DNA of 36,267 nucleotides, taken from positions 1 to 36,267 of the forward strand of contig DHQO01000020.1 in the NCBI GenBank assembly GCA_002408125.1, given 5' to 3'. Below the pieces are notes generated by a model. It had not been told where the DNA came from. It worked only from the letters and a program-made list of their open reading frames with translations, and did not search any database. The DNA is from Hyphomonadaceae bacterium UBA5336 (GTDB lineage: Bacteria > Pseudomonadota > Alphaproteobacteria > Caulobacterales > Hyphomonadaceae). Shown here piece after piece: positions 1 to 8,321 of this stretch (within the stretch, counting starts at the first letter, position 1; each line of letters opens with the position of its first letter). Both the position numbers and the translations under genes were made by a program.

Positions 1-14
1 ATCCCGACTACGAC

Positions 15-227
15 CTAGCGCTCTGAATCCGGCGCGGAATTCATCCAGCGAAACACAAACCGCATGGGCAGAACCCAGACCACGCCTGCCAGGACATAGA
101 ACAGGAGTTGCAGCCAGCCCGGTGCCTCGGTCATCTGCGAGCCGATGGTCGCCGCGGAGACGATCCAGCCCAGCATGATCGCGAACAGGATGAAGATCGC
201 GACGATCTTGCGGGAGGAGGCACTCAT
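15..227 (-). CDS. DUF2842 family small membrane protein
   Basis: A 70-residue inner-membrane protein of unknown function. Two hydrophobic segments are visible, at about residues 8-28 and 39-57, followed by a short polar tail. The Arg-Lys start, the two-helix layout and the VWVLP motif near the second helix fit the alphaproteobacterial DUF2842 family, and the length is normal for it. The ATG at 225-227 has an AGGA-like ribosome site about 9 bases upstream. It is divergent from ctaA, with about 74 bases between the two starts. The family assignment is from memory of its pattern, and no biochemical role is known to me. Confidence 0.8.
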   Translation of the reverse strand: MSASSRKIVAIFILFAIMLGWIVSAATIGSQMTEAPGWLQLLFYVLAGVVWVLPMRFVFRWMNSAPDSER

Positions 228-301
228 GGGCGGGCGATCCTTTCAGCAGCTGCGGCACCAAGGCGGCTTGTTTGACAGCGTCAGGAACGCAATTAGGGCG
301 C

Positions 302-1417
302 ATGGACGGATTTGAACAGGCCCGGATGGGCCGCGCGGCAGCTGGCCGCGTCACCCTGCGGGCCTGGCTCGCGCTTCTTGCGGTCATGGTCTACGCCATG
401 GTGCTGGTGGGCGGCGCCACGCGCCTGACCGATTCCGGGCTTTCGATCACCGAGTGGGCCCCGATCAGCGGTGCGCTGCCCCCGCTCAGTGAGGCGGCCT
501 GGCATGTCGAGTTCGAGAAATACCGCCAGACGGCCGAATACCAGCTGCAGAATCGCGGCATGACCCTGGCGGAGTTCCAGTACATTTTCTGGTGGGAATG
601 GGGCCATCGCCAGCTCGGGCGCTTCATCGGTCTGATCGCCGTGGCTGGGCTCGCCTGGTTTGCCATCCGCAAATGGCTCGACCGGCGCTGGACCCTTCGC
701 CTTGTCGTACTGATCTTCCTCGGCGGCCTGCAGGGCGCGATTGGCTGGTGGATGGTCTCAAGCGGCATCGGCGAGACCACACGCATTGATGTTGCGCCTT
801 ACCGGCTGGCGACGCATTTCAGCCTGGCGCTGCTGATCATCGGCGTCATCGCCTGGTACTGGATGGATCTCGGCCACAAGCGGCGCGAACCCGTGCCCGC
901 CTGGCAGCGATGGAGCGCCTACGGCCTTGTCGCCCTGGTCAGTCTGCAGATGGCCGGCGGCGCGCTGGTCGCGGGCCTCGATGCCGGGCGCACCTATGTC
1001 GACTGGCCGCGCATGGCCGGGGAATGGGTGCCGCAATATTATATCGATCCACTGCTTGGCGTGCGCAGCCTGTTCGAGGGCCGCGCGGCGACCCAGTTCA
1101 ACCACCGGATCGGCGCCTATCTGATCTGGATCCTGTCTTATGTCTTCGTCTGGAAGGTGCGGGGCAGGGCGCTCGGCGGGCCGGCCATGTTGCTGGCCGG
1201 GCTCGTCACCGCGCAGGCCGTCTGGGGCATCATGACGCTGATCCATGTCGCGCCGCTTGGCCTGGCACTGGTCCATCAGGGGCTGGGCGTGCTGGTTCTG
1301 CTGGCGGCGCTGCGTCTGGCCTGGCGGGCAAGCGCTCAGTCGAGCGCGTCGTCACTCGCCTCGGAGGCTTCCACATCGGGCCGCGTCAGCGCGCCCGCAT
1401 CGACAAACACCACCTGA
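302..1417 (+). CDS. ctaA: Heme A synthase (COX15/CtaA)
   Basis: Oxidises the C8 methyl of heme O to a formyl group, giving heme A for aa3-type cytochrome oxidase in the inner membrane. The protein is all-helical with about eight membrane segments. It carries the four family histidines in WEWGHR, ATHFSL, NHRIGAY and VHQGLG, and the early GGATRLTDSGLS signature. I chose the ATG at 302 (371 residues). The TTG at 272 adds only ten unlikely residues, and an AGGG lies just before the ATG. The last ~27 residues are Ser/Ala-rich and lie inside an 82-base convergent overlap with the lipoprotein gene on the other strand, so the true C-terminal function probably ends near LRLAWRA. Confidence 0.95.
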   Translation: MDGFEQARMGRAAAGRVTLRAWLALLAVMVYAMVLVGGATRLTDSGLSITEWAPISGALPPLSEAAWHVEFEKYRQTAEYQLQNRGMTLAEFQYIFWWEWGHRQLGRFIGLIAVAGLAWFAIRKWLDRRWTLRLVVLIFLGGLQGAIGWWMVSSGIGETTRIDVAPYRLATHFSLALLIIGVIAWYWMDLGHKRREPVPAWQRWSAYGLVALVSLQMAGGALVAGLDAGRTYVDWPRMAGEWVPQYYIDPLLGVRSLFEGRAATQFNHRIGAYLIWILSYVFVWKVRGRALGGPAMLLAGLVTAQAVWGIMTLIHVAPLGLALVHQGLGVLVLLAALRLAWRASAQSSASSLASEASTSGRVSAPASTNTT

Positions 1418-2346
1418 TCGTGCCCGGCCACCGGGCCGGCGACCACGATCAGGCCTTCCGGATACCCTCCGCCAAAGGCCATGCCGAGCGCGGCGATGTC
1501 TGAAATGGACTCGGGCACACGCACCGAAATGCCATCGCGCAGACCAAGCGAATCGACCGCGCCCTCGCCGCGCCGGTAGATCAGCTCGCCCGTCTCGCGC
1601 ATGCCGACATAGTTCGATCCGGCCGGACGGTTGAGCACGGCAAGCTCGCTGATACCGGCTTCCAGAAAGACCGGGCCGTCATTCTGATAGGCGCACGAGA
1701 CCGCGTCCGCCGGCTTCTCGACCGTGCTGGCCTCATAGGATAGCTCGCCGTCCTCTGAGCTCAGCACGCCAATGGTGGCAGTGTCGGGATCCGCATCGGT
1801 CCAGAAGGCGAGATCGAGGATCCCGCCCTCGAAATAGCTGCGCCCCCGACTGCACATGCCAAGCACCGCGCCAGCGGCTTCAATTGGCAGGGCAATGGCC
1901 TGCGGCGCGCCGAGAGCCTCGCCATAGAGATAGGCGACCAGTTCGCCCTCACCGGACACGCCGGGGAAGATCGACAGCGGCACGCCGGCAAAGTCGGCAT
2001 AGGCGCCTGTGGAAATAATGGCAGCATCCATCGCTGCCGTGTCCGTCACGCGCTCGGCTTCCAGGTCGAAGAGCTGCAGGCCGCCATCTTCATAGACAAT
2101 CGCCAGCAGCGAAGCCCCGCCGCCAGCCAGGGCAAGCTGAGACACCGGCCCGTCCAGGTCGGTGGTGTTCCACACTGCAGGCAGTTCCAGGCCGACATCG
2201 CTTTGCGGGCTGGCTTCGGGCGGAGCAGGCTCACTGGCCGTCTCGGCGGGCTCGGACCCGCAGGCGGACAAGAAATACAGACAAGAGGCCAGCCCTGCGT
2301 TGACAAGCCTTGCTCCAGGCACTATCCGCCACCGCTTGAACTGCAT
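1336..2346 (-). CDS. Putative lipoprotein, possible beta-propeller
   Basis: A 336-residue protein I do not recognise. The N-terminus has a basic region, a hydrophobic stretch and an LSAC lipobox with the cysteine near residue 29, so it is probably lipid-anchored in the envelope. A Pro/Glu/Ala-rich linker follows. The rest is rich in short strand-like segments such as LLAIVYEDGGLQLFDL and a GGGYPEGLIVV stretch, loosely like WD-type or phytase-like propellers; this is inference only. The ATG is at 2344-2346. Its 5' end abuts rplM divergently and its 3' end overlaps ctaA convergently. Confidence 0.75.
   Translation of the reverse strand: MQFKRWRIVPGARLVNAGLASCLYFLSACGSEPAETASEPAPPEASPQSDVGLELPAVWNTTDLDGPVSQLALAGGGASLLAIVYEDGGLQLFDLEAERVTDTAAMDAAIISTGAYADFAGVPLSIFPGVSGEGELVAYLYGEALGAPQAIALPIEAAGAVLGMCSRGRSYFEGGILDLAFWTDADPDTATIGVLSSEDGELSYEASTVEKPADAVSCAYQNDGPVFLEAGISELAVLNRPAGSNYVGMRETGELIYRRGEGAVDSLGLRDGISVRVPESISDIAALGMAFGGGYPEGLIVVAGPVAGHDQVVFVDAGALTRPDVEASEASDDALD
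2300..2328 (+). promoter_or_regulatory. Candidate promoter for rplM-rpsI
   Basis: A perfect TTGACA at 2300-2305 is followed after exactly 17 bases by TATCCG at 2323-2328, giving a predicted start near 2335 and a leader of about 50 bases before rplM. It lies inside the first codons of the divergent lipoprotein gene, because only 37 bases separate the two start codons. The -35 is strong and the -10 matches at three of six positions. Confidence 0.4.
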
Positions 2347-2383
2347 TCCGCAAACTCCGAATTAAGAGGCTCGTAAAAGAGCA

Positions 2384-2848
2384 ATGAAAACCTATAACGC
2401 ACCTGCCGACGTGGAGAACAAGTGGGTCGTGATCGACGCCGAAGGTGCGGTGGTTGGTCGCCTGGCCTCCTACATCGCCAAGCGCCTGCGCGGCAAGCAC
2501 CGCGCTGACTTCACGCCGCACATCGATACGGGCGATCATGTTGTCGTGATCAATGCCGACAAGGTTGTCTTCACTGGCAACAAGCTCCGCGACAAGGTCT
2601 ACTACCGCCACACCGGTCACCCGGGCGGCATCAAGTCCACCACGCCGGAAAAGATCCTCAATGGTCGTTTCCCCGAGCGTGCCCTGGAACTGGCTGTGAA
2701 GCGCATGATGCCCCGCGAAAGCTCGCTGGCCCGCAAACAGCTCTCCAAGCTGCGCATCTATGCCGGCAACGAGCACCCCCACGAGGCCCAGGCGCCCGAA
2801 GCGGTCGATTTTGCGGCCATGAACACCAAGAACACGAAACTGGTCTGA
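2384..2848 (+). CDS. rplM: 50S ribosomal protein L13
   Basis: Large-subunit protein that binds 23S rRNA early in 50S assembly. The 154-residue product has the family WVVIDAEGAVVGRLAS start, the VINADKVVFTGNK block, the YYRHTGHPGG motif and the RMMPRESSLARKQLSKLRIY region. Length is typical for alphaproteobacteria. It is first in a two-gene operon, with rpsI starting 4 bases after the stop, which is the nearly universal bacterial arrangement. Regulation is probably from the promoter-like TTGACA inside the divergent gene upstream. Confidence 0.98.
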   Translation: MKTYNAPADVENKWVVIDAEGAVVGRLASYIAKRLRGKHRADFTPHIDTGDHVVVINADKVVFTGNKLRDKVYYRHTGHPGGIKSTTPEKILNGRFPERALELAVKRMMPRESSLARKQLSKLRIYAGNEHPHEAQAPEAVDFAAMNTKNTKLV

Positions 2849-2852
2849 TCAC

Positions 2853-3338
2853 ATGTCCGATACCGCCAACACGCTGGAAGACCTGAAGACCCTCGGAGAC
2901 GGCGAAACCGCCATTGCCGAGGAGATCACGGTCGAGCCGAAGATCGATGCCCATGGCCGCGCCTATGGCACCGGCCGCCGCAAGGAAGCCACCGCCCGTG
3001 TCTGGGTGAAGCCCGGCTCAGGCAAGATCACCATCAATGGCCGCGACCAGGAAGTCTACTTCGCCCGTCCCGTGCTGCGCATGGTGATCGAGCAGCCGCT
3101 GATCGAAGCCAATCGCCGCGAAGAGTTCGACGTGATCTGCACTGTAAAGGGCTCGGGCCTCTCCGGTCAGGCCGGCGCGATCCGTCACGGCATCGCCCGC
3201 GCGCTCGTCAATTACGAGCCCGGCCTGCGAAAGGTGCTCAAGCCGCACGGCTTCCTGACTCGCGACCCGCGTACCGTGGAACGCAAGAAGTTCGGCCGCG
3301 CGAAAGCCCGCCGCAGCTTCCAGTTCTCCAAGCGCTAG
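2853..3338 (+). CDS. rpsI: 30S ribosomal protein S9
   Basis: Small-subunit protein whose C-terminal tail reaches the P-site tRNA. The 161-residue product has a ~35-residue acidic N-terminal extension, as is usual in alphaproteobacteria. The S9 core then starts at YGTGRRKEATARVW, continues with GSGLSGQAGAIRHGIARAL and ends in the basic KKFGRAKARRSFQFSKR tail. No strong ribosome site precedes the ATG, and the 4-base gap to rplM suggests coupled translation. A rho-independent terminator follows. Confidence 0.98.
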   Translation: MSDTANTLEDLKTLGDGETAIAEEITVEPKIDAHGRAYGTGRRKEATARVWVKPGSGKITINGRDQEVYFARPVLRMVIEQPLIEANRREEFDVICTVKGSGLSGQAGAIRHGIARALVNYEPGLRKVLKPHGFLTRDPRTVERKKFGRAKARRSFQFSKR

Positions 3339-3361
3339 GCGAAGACCTTATCGATCTCACG

Positions 3362-3396
3362 CGGGCGCTTCGGAAACGAGGCGCCCGTTTTCTTTT
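3362..3396 (+). terminator. Rho-independent terminator after rpsI
   Basis: Perfect 7-bp stem CGGGCGC (3362-3368) / GCGCCCG (3381-3387) with a 12-base loop, followed by TTTTCTTTT. It lies between rpsI and argC, and the T-run ends 14 bases before the argC start. argC may therefore depend on read-through or on a promoter that overlaps this hairpin. Confidence 0.85.
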
Positions 3397-3409
3397 CGGG
3401 AACACGGCC

Positions 3410-4342
3410 ATGGCCAGATCCACAGTCTTCATCGATGGCGAAGCCGGCACCACCGGCCTGCAGATCCGCGAGCGGCTGGAAGGGCGCGCGGATATCGAGC
3501 TGCTCAGCATCGACCCGGCCCTGCGCAAGGACGAAGCCGCGCGGGCCGAGCTGCTGAATGCCGCCGATGTCGTGATTCTGTGCCTGCCGGACGAGGCTGC
3601 TCGCGAGGCGGTCTCGCTGGTCACCGATCCCGATACGGTGATTATCGACGCCTCCAGCGCGCACCGAACCGCCGAAGGCTGGACCTATGGCTTTCCGGAA
3701 ATGGCGCCGGGCCAGCGCGAGGCGATTCGCTCATCGAAGCGCATCTCCAATCCCGGCTGCTATCCCACCGGCTTCATCGCCCTGGTGCGCCCGCTGGTGG
3801 AGGCAGGCCTGATCCCCCCCGACTATCCCGTCACCGTCAATGCCGTGTCCGGCTATACCGGCGGCGGGCGGAAGATGATCGAGGAGTTTGAAGCCGGCGG
3901 CCCGCCATATCGCGCCTATGCGCTGCAGCAAACCCACAAGCACCCGCCAGAGATGAAGCACCATACCGGGCTTTCCCATTTGCCGGTCTTCACGCCAGCA
4001 GTTGGCCATTTCGCGCAAGGCATGCTGGTGGAAGTGCCCCTGGCGCTCTGGTCGCTGCCCGGACACCTGTCACAGCGCCGAATTCACGCCGCGCTTCAGG
4101 ATGCCTATGACAATGAGCCGTTCATGGATGTCCCGCCGCTGGCCGAGCTGGATGAAACGCCGGGCCTTGAGCCGGAAGCCTGCAATGGCACCAACCGGCT
4201 GGAACTCCATGTCTTCGGCACCGACGAGCAGGCCCGCCTGATCGCCCGGCTCGACAATCTCGGCAAGGGCGCGTCGGGCGCGGCGGTGCAGAACCTCAAT
4301 CTCGTCCTCGGCGTGGACGAAGGGCAAGGCCTGTCGGCCTGA
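3410..4342 (+). CDS. argC: N-acetyl-gamma-glutamyl-phosphate reductase, short type
   Basis: Third step of arginine biosynthesis: NADPH-dependent reduction of N-acetylglutamyl phosphate to the semialdehyde. The 310-residue length, the FIDGEAGTTGLQI nucleotide-binding start and the catalytic cysteine in NPGCYPTG (about C117) mark the shorter type 2 enzyme common in alphaproteobacteria. A GYTGGGRKMIEE motif and a substrate-binding histidine region (THKHPPEMKHH) are also present. Its position after rplM-rpsI is a familiar alphaproteobacterial order. It is convergent with phaC, with 8 bases between the stops. Confidence 0.95.
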   Translation: MARSTVFIDGEAGTTGLQIRERLEGRADIELLSIDPALRKDEAARAELLNAADVVILCLPDEAAREAVSLVTDPDTVIIDASSAHRTAEGWTYGFPEMAPGQREAIRSSKRISNPGCYPTGFIALVRPLVEAGLIPPDYPVTVNAVSGYTGGGRKMIEEFEAGGPPYRAYALQQTHKHPPEMKHHTGLSHLPVFTPAVGHFAQGMLVEVPLALWSLPGHLSQRRIHAALQDAYDNEPFMDVPPLAELDETPGLEPEACNGTNRLELHVFGTDEQARLIARLDNLGKGASGAAVQNLNLVLGVDEGQGLSA

Positions 4343-4350
4343 CGCGAGCC

Positions 4351-6507
4351 TTAAGTCTTGGCCTTGCTGGCTCTAGGCTTGGGCTTGGCGGTGGAGGCCT
4401 TCTTGCGCGGTTTGGCAGAGGTTGAAGCAGATTTCGATTTCGCAGCCGTTGCGGCTTTGCTGGCCGCAGGCCTCTTGGCTGTTTTTGCGCCTGCCTTCTT
4501 GCTCGGCGCGGACTTCGCAGTCGGCTTTTTCGCGACGGGCTTTTTGGCAGCTGCCGCCGCTGTCGCTTTGGACGGCGCATCGCTCGTTGCGGTTCTGGCC
4601 GGGGCCACCTCAGCCGCGACCTTCGGTTTGGCTTTGCGCTTCGGCGGCTCGGCCGGGGCAGCAGGAACCACGGTGCGGCCTTCCGCGCGGGCCTTGGCCA
4701 TCTCGCCGAGACGCGCTTTCACATAGGCGCCGGGCGCATCGCCGAGACCGACATCCTCAGCCTCGCGGGCTAGGACCTGCTTGCCTGAAAGTGGCTGCAG
4801 CCAGGACCACCAGCTCGGCCACCAGGAGCCGGGCAACTCGTTCGCGCCATCCAACCATGTGTCGATGCTATCGGGCAGCTCGCCGCTATCATTGAGCCAG
4901 TGCTGGTACTTGCCGGAATTGGGGTGGTTCACCACGCCGGCAATGTGGCCGGACCCGGCCAGCATGAAGCGCACCGGGCCGCTGAAGCTCTGGGCGGTGC
5001 GGTACACGCTGTCGAACGGGCAGATATGATCGTCGCGCCCGGCCTGGACAGAGACCGGGATGGAAATGTCGGCGATCCCGACCGTCTCGTCGAACAGCTT
5101 GAAGGTGCCGCGCGAGAGGGCGTTGTGGCCGTAGAGTTGCTTGAGATAGGTCAGGTGTGTCTGGCCGGGGATATTGGTCTGGTCGGCGTTCCAGTAGAGC
5201 AGGTCGAAGGGCTTGGGCTTCTTGCCCATCATGTAGTTGTCGACGACATAGCGCCAGACCAGGTCGACCGGGCGCATCCAGTTGAAGGTCTCGCCCATGA
5301 TCTCGCCGGGCATGATGCCGTCATTGTCCTCGATGATGCGCTCGATCTCGGCCACGGCGGCGGCATCGGTGAACACCATCAGGTCGCCGGCAATCTCGAA
5401 ATCGGACTGGCTGGCGAAGAAGGTGGCCGAGCGGATGCGGTCATCATCCTTTTTCGCCATATAGGCCAGCGTGGAGGTCAGCAGGGTGCCGCCGATGCAG
5501 TAGCCGACCGTGTTGGTCTGCGGCGCGCCGGTGATCTCCAGAACCTCTTCCAGGGCCGCGAAGATGCCCTTCTCGGAATAATCCTGCCAGGTGTAGTCCT
5601 TGGTCACCTCGTCGGCCGAGCGCCAGGAGACCACGAACACCGTCAGCCCCTTGTCGACGAGCCAGCGGATCATGGAGTTTTCTTCGCGCAGGTCGAGAAT
5701 GTAGAACTTGTTGATCCAGGGCGGGAAGATCAGCAGCGGGATCTCGTGCACCTTCTCGGTGCTCGGGCTGTACTGGATCAGTTCAATCAGGTCGTTGCGG
5801 AACACCACCTTGCCGGGCGCGGTGGCGACATTACGGCCCACTTCGAACGGGCTCTCGTCGGTCTGGCTGATGGCCAGCTTGCCGCGTCCACGGGCGAAGT
5901 CCTCGCGCGCCTGGCGCAGGCCTTCCAGCACACTGGCGCCGCCCGATTCCAGCATCTGGCGCAGGGCCATGGGATTGGTGGCGAAGAAATTGGTCGGCGC
6001 GAAGGCGTCCACGGTCTGGCGTGTCAGGAACTTCGCCTTGCGCTTGTCGTGTTCGCCGAGATCGTCGGCCTGGTCGACCAGGCTCATCAGCCATTTGGTG
6101 TTGAGGTCATAGGCCTGGCGCATGAAATCGAAGACCGGATTGGCTGACCATTCAGGATCAGAAAACCGCCGGTCGGATTTCGACGACGCCTTCTGCCCGG
6201 TGATCATATCGTGCCAGAGGGTCATGTAGCCCTGGACCAGTTCCAGATTGGCGTTGACCAGCCGGTCGGGGTGATGGGCGAGGGATTCACCCAGCCGCAT
6301 CATCGAATTGCCCGAACCGATGAGCAGGGGATGGTCCTTCGGATTAGCGAGCTCCTCGGGCGGATGACCTAAAACTTCCGTCATCAGTTTCTGGCTTTCC
6401 ACCAGCGCCCTGGACATGTTTTCGCTGAGCGTGCGCAGCCGCTCGGGGTTCTGGGACTGTACCAGATCCGTCAGCGACGGTTGATTTTTGTCGTGATCAC
6501 CTGCCAT
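4351..6507 (-). CDS. phaC: Class I poly(3-hydroxyalkanoate) synthase with Ala/Lys-rich tail
   Basis: Polymerises (R)-3-hydroxyacyl-CoA into storage polyester at the granule surface. The lipase-like box GYCIGG holds the catalytic cysteine (about C337), with Asp in GRDDHICP (about D493) and His in SGHIAG (about H521). The core of about 610 residues is normal for class I. Beyond it is a ~105-residue tail made almost only of Ala, Lys, Pro, Ser and Thr with AAKKP/KPTAK-like repeats, resembling the DNA-binding tails of PhaF-type phasins and histone H1-like proteins. I chose the ATG at 6505-6507 (718 residues) with an AAGGCAGG site upstream; a longer frame would need a TTG at 6570. No phaA/B or phasin gene is nearby. 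Confidence 0.93.
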   Translation of the reverse strand: MAGDHDKNQPSLTDLVQSQNPERLRTLSENMSRALVESQKLMTEVLGHPPEELANPKDHPLLIGSGNSMMRLGESLAHHPDRLVNANLELVQGYMTLWHDMITGQKASSKSDRRFSDPEWSANPVFDFMRQAYDLNTKWLMSLVDQADDLGEHDKRKAKFLTRQTVDAFAPTNFFATNPMALRQMLESGGASVLEGLRQAREDFARGRGKLAISQTDESPFEVGRNVATAPGKVVFRNDLIELIQYSPSTEKVHEIPLLIFPPWINKFYILDLREENSMIRWLVDKGLTVFVVSWRSADEVTKDYTWQDYSEKGIFAALEEVLEITGAPQTNTVGYCIGGTLLTSTLAYMAKKDDDRIRSATFFASQSDFEIAGDLMVFTDAAAVAEIERIIEDNDGIMPGEIMGETFNWMRPVDLVWRYVVDNYMMGKKPKPFDLLYWNADQTNIPGQTHLTYLKQLYGHNALSRGTFKLFDETVGIADISIPVSVQAGRDDHICPFDSVYRTAQSFSGPVRFMLAGSGHIAGVVNHPNSGKYQHWLNDSGELPDSIDTWLDGANELPGSWWPSWWSWLQPLSGKQVLAREAEDVGLGDAPGAYVKARLGEMAKARAEGRTVVPAAPAEPPKRKAKPKVAAEVAPARTATSDAPSKATAAAAAKKPVAKKPTAKSAPSKKAGAKTAKRPAASKAATAAKSKSASTSAKPRKKASTAKPKPRASKAKT

Positions 6508-6583
6508 CACCGTGCCTGCCTTGGTTTCGCCCTTCTGCGCCCTAAGGATTATGGTAACAAAAGAATTCAATCATGTGAGTCTC

Positions 6584-7018
6584 ATGGATAAAAACACGAT
6601 GTCACACAGTAAGGGCTGGGTAATGATTGCCCTGGCCACGGGACTCGCCGGTTGCGCGAGTTCCTTTGACAAGGTGCGTGACACTGTTGCCGCCGCGCCG
6701 GACTGGTATGACCAGCGTGCAGCCGAGGTTCGCGGCGAGGGCTATCCCAGCGTGTCGCGGATTCCCGAGCTGGAAGCCGGTGAGAGAAGCACAGCCGAGA
6801 TCGACGCCGGACGTGAAGCAGTTGCTGCAGCAGACGCGCTTTTCCGTATGGATCCGCGCGCCGTTCCGCCGGGGCTGGAATTGCAGGAAATGCTGGCCTG
6901 GGCAGAAGAGGCTCGCGCGGAAGCCGAAGCCGTGGCAAACGAACCGGGCGGACACCTGACAGCAGAAGATGTCGCCGCTCTTCGGGCACTGTTTGACCGG
7001 CCGCGCGCCGAGAGCTGA
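6584..7018 (+). CDS. Small putative lipoprotein
   Basis: I do not recognise this protein of about 144 residues. The start is a short basic segment, a hydrophobic run and an LAGC lipobox, followed by a Ser-rich site, so it is probably a lipoprotein. The mature part is acidic and helix-prone, rich in Ala and Glu (for example a run from LAWAEEARAEAEA), with an EVRGEGYPSVSRIPEL segment near the front that is seen in small alphaproteobacterial lipoproteins. Starts at 6584 or 6599 are both possible, each with only a weak ribosome site. It is divergent from phaC. Confidence 0.75.
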   Translation: MDKNTMSHSKGWVMIALATGLAGCASSFDKVRDTVAAAPDWYDQRAAEVRGEGYPSVSRIPELEAGERSTAEIDAGREAVAAADALFRMDPRAVPPGLELQEMLAWAEEARAEAEAVANEPGGHLTAEDVAALRALFDRPRAES

Positions 7019-7057
7019 CCACCAAAAAAATTTTACGGGCGAACCTGGAGCTGCCCA

Positions 7058-8266
7058 ATGATCCATGAATTTCACAAGATCCGCCGTTTACCACCTTATG
7101 TCTTCGAGCAGGTGAACCGTCGCGCCGCCGAACTGCGTGCGGACGGCGCCGACATCATCAATCTCGGCATGGGCAACCCGGATCTTCCGACGCCGCAACA
7201 CATCATCGACAAGCTGGTCGAGACGGCCAACAAGCCGGGCACGAACCGCTACAGTGCTTCGCGCGGGATTCCCGGCCTCAGGCGAGCGCATGCGGCCTAT
7301 TACAAGCGCCGCTTCGGCGTGACTCTCGACAAGGACCGCGAGGTGATCGTCACGCTCGGGTCCAAGGAGGGCTTTGCCAATCTCGCTCAGGCCATGGCTG
7401 CGCCGGGCGATGTCGTGCTCTCGCCGGATCCGTCCTATCCGATCCACAGCTTCGGCTTTCTCATGGCCGGTGCGACGATCCGCAATGTGCCCGCGCTGAC
7501 GGCCGAACAGTATCTCTCCGGCCTCAGCCATGCGATGAAATACCAGCAGAACCCGCGCCCGACCGCGATGGTGCTGTGCTATCCGTCCAATCCCACCGCC
7601 GAAGTGGTGGACCTTGATTTCTACAAGGAGGCTGTCGCCTTCGCGAAGAAGCACGAGCTGTGGATCCTCTCGGACCTTGCCTATAACGAGATCTATTTCG
7701 ACGACCCGCCGCCCTCGATCCTGCAGGTCGACGGCGCCAGGGATGTGGCTGTGGAAACCACCTCCATGTCGAAGACTTATTCCATGGCCGGATGGCGCAT
7801 CGGCTTTGTCGCCGGCAATGAGCGCCTCATCGGCGCGCTGGCGCGGGTGAAATCCTATCTCGACTATGGCGCCTATACGCCGATCCAGGTGGCCGCCTGC
7901 GCCGCGCTGGACGGCCCGCAGGACTGTGTCGACGAAGCGCGCGATATCTATCGCAGCCGCCGCGACGCGCTGGTGGAGAGCTTCGGCCGGGCAGGGTGGA
8001 ACATTCCCTCGCCCCATGCCTCCATGTTCGCCTGGGCGAAAATCCCGCAGGCCTGCCAGAACATGTCGAGCCTGGAATTCAGCCTGGAGCTGATCAACGG
8101 CGCCCATGTCGCGGTCTCGCCCGGCACCGGCTTCGGCGAATATGGCGAGGGCTATGTCCGCATCGCGCTGGTCGAAAACGAGCAGCGCATCCGCCAGGCC
8201 GCCCGGAACATCAAGAAGTTCCTCGCTGCCAAGGGCAATGGCGCCGACCAGACCGCCGCAGCCTGA
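7058..8266 (+). CDS. PLP-dependent aminotransferase, AlaC-like
   Basis: Fold-type I class I/II aminotransferase, 402 residues, probably moving amino groups between glutamate and pyruvate or a related keto acid. The PLP lysine is in SMSKTYSMAGWRIGF (about K239). The INLGMGNPDLPTP start, the YPSNPTAE asparagine motif and the SDLAYNEI aspartate/tyrosine block are all present. The pattern is that of the YfdZ/AlaC group, which is often mislabelled LL-diaminopimelate aminotransferase. GGAG lies 7 bases before the ATG, after an A7T4 tract. hom follows 55 bases downstream, a common pairing in alphaproteobacteria that suggests amino-acid synthesis. The substrate cannot be fixed from sequence. Confidence 0.88.
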   Translation: MIHEFHKIRRLPPYVFEQVNRRAAELRADGADIINLGMGNPDLPTPQHIIDKLVETANKPGTNRYSASRGIPGLRRAHAAYYKRRFGVTLDKDREVIVTLGSKEGFANLAQAMAAPGDVVLSPDPSYPIHSFGFLMAGATIRNVPALTAEQYLSGLSHAMKYQQNPRPTAMVLCYPSNPTAEVVDLDFYKEAVAFAKKHELWILSDLAYNEIYFDDPPPSILQVDGARDVAVETTSMSKTYSMAGWRIGFVAGNERLIGALARVKSYLDYGAYTPIQVAACAALDGPQDCVDEARDIYRSRRDALVESFGRAGWNIPSPHASMFAWAKIPQACQNMSSLEFSLELINGAHVAVSPGTGFGEYGEGYVRIALVENEQRIRQAARNIKKFLAAKGNGADQTAAA

Positions 8267-8321
8267 AGGCGCGACAGCCACAACACGCGACAGCGCGCGA
8301 AATAACGTCTATCGGGGCAAC

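Noticed and set aside
4900..6147. 415-codon open frame on the plus strand
   Set aside because: Fully antisense to phaC, whose frame has clear catalytic motifs; the translation is repetitive Gly/Val/Leu/Asp typical of GC-rich shadow frames.
8270..8294. Direct repeat CGCGACAGC x2 between the aminotransferase gene and hom
   Set aside because: A 9-base repeat in GC-rich DNA with no further symmetry; likely chance.
8106..8321. N-terminal extension of homoserine dehydrogenase by 72 codons
   Set aside because: Overlaps the end of the aminotransferase gene and reads as low-complexity Ser/Ala/Pro; the ATG at 8322 has its own ribosome site and the Rossmann motif follows at once.
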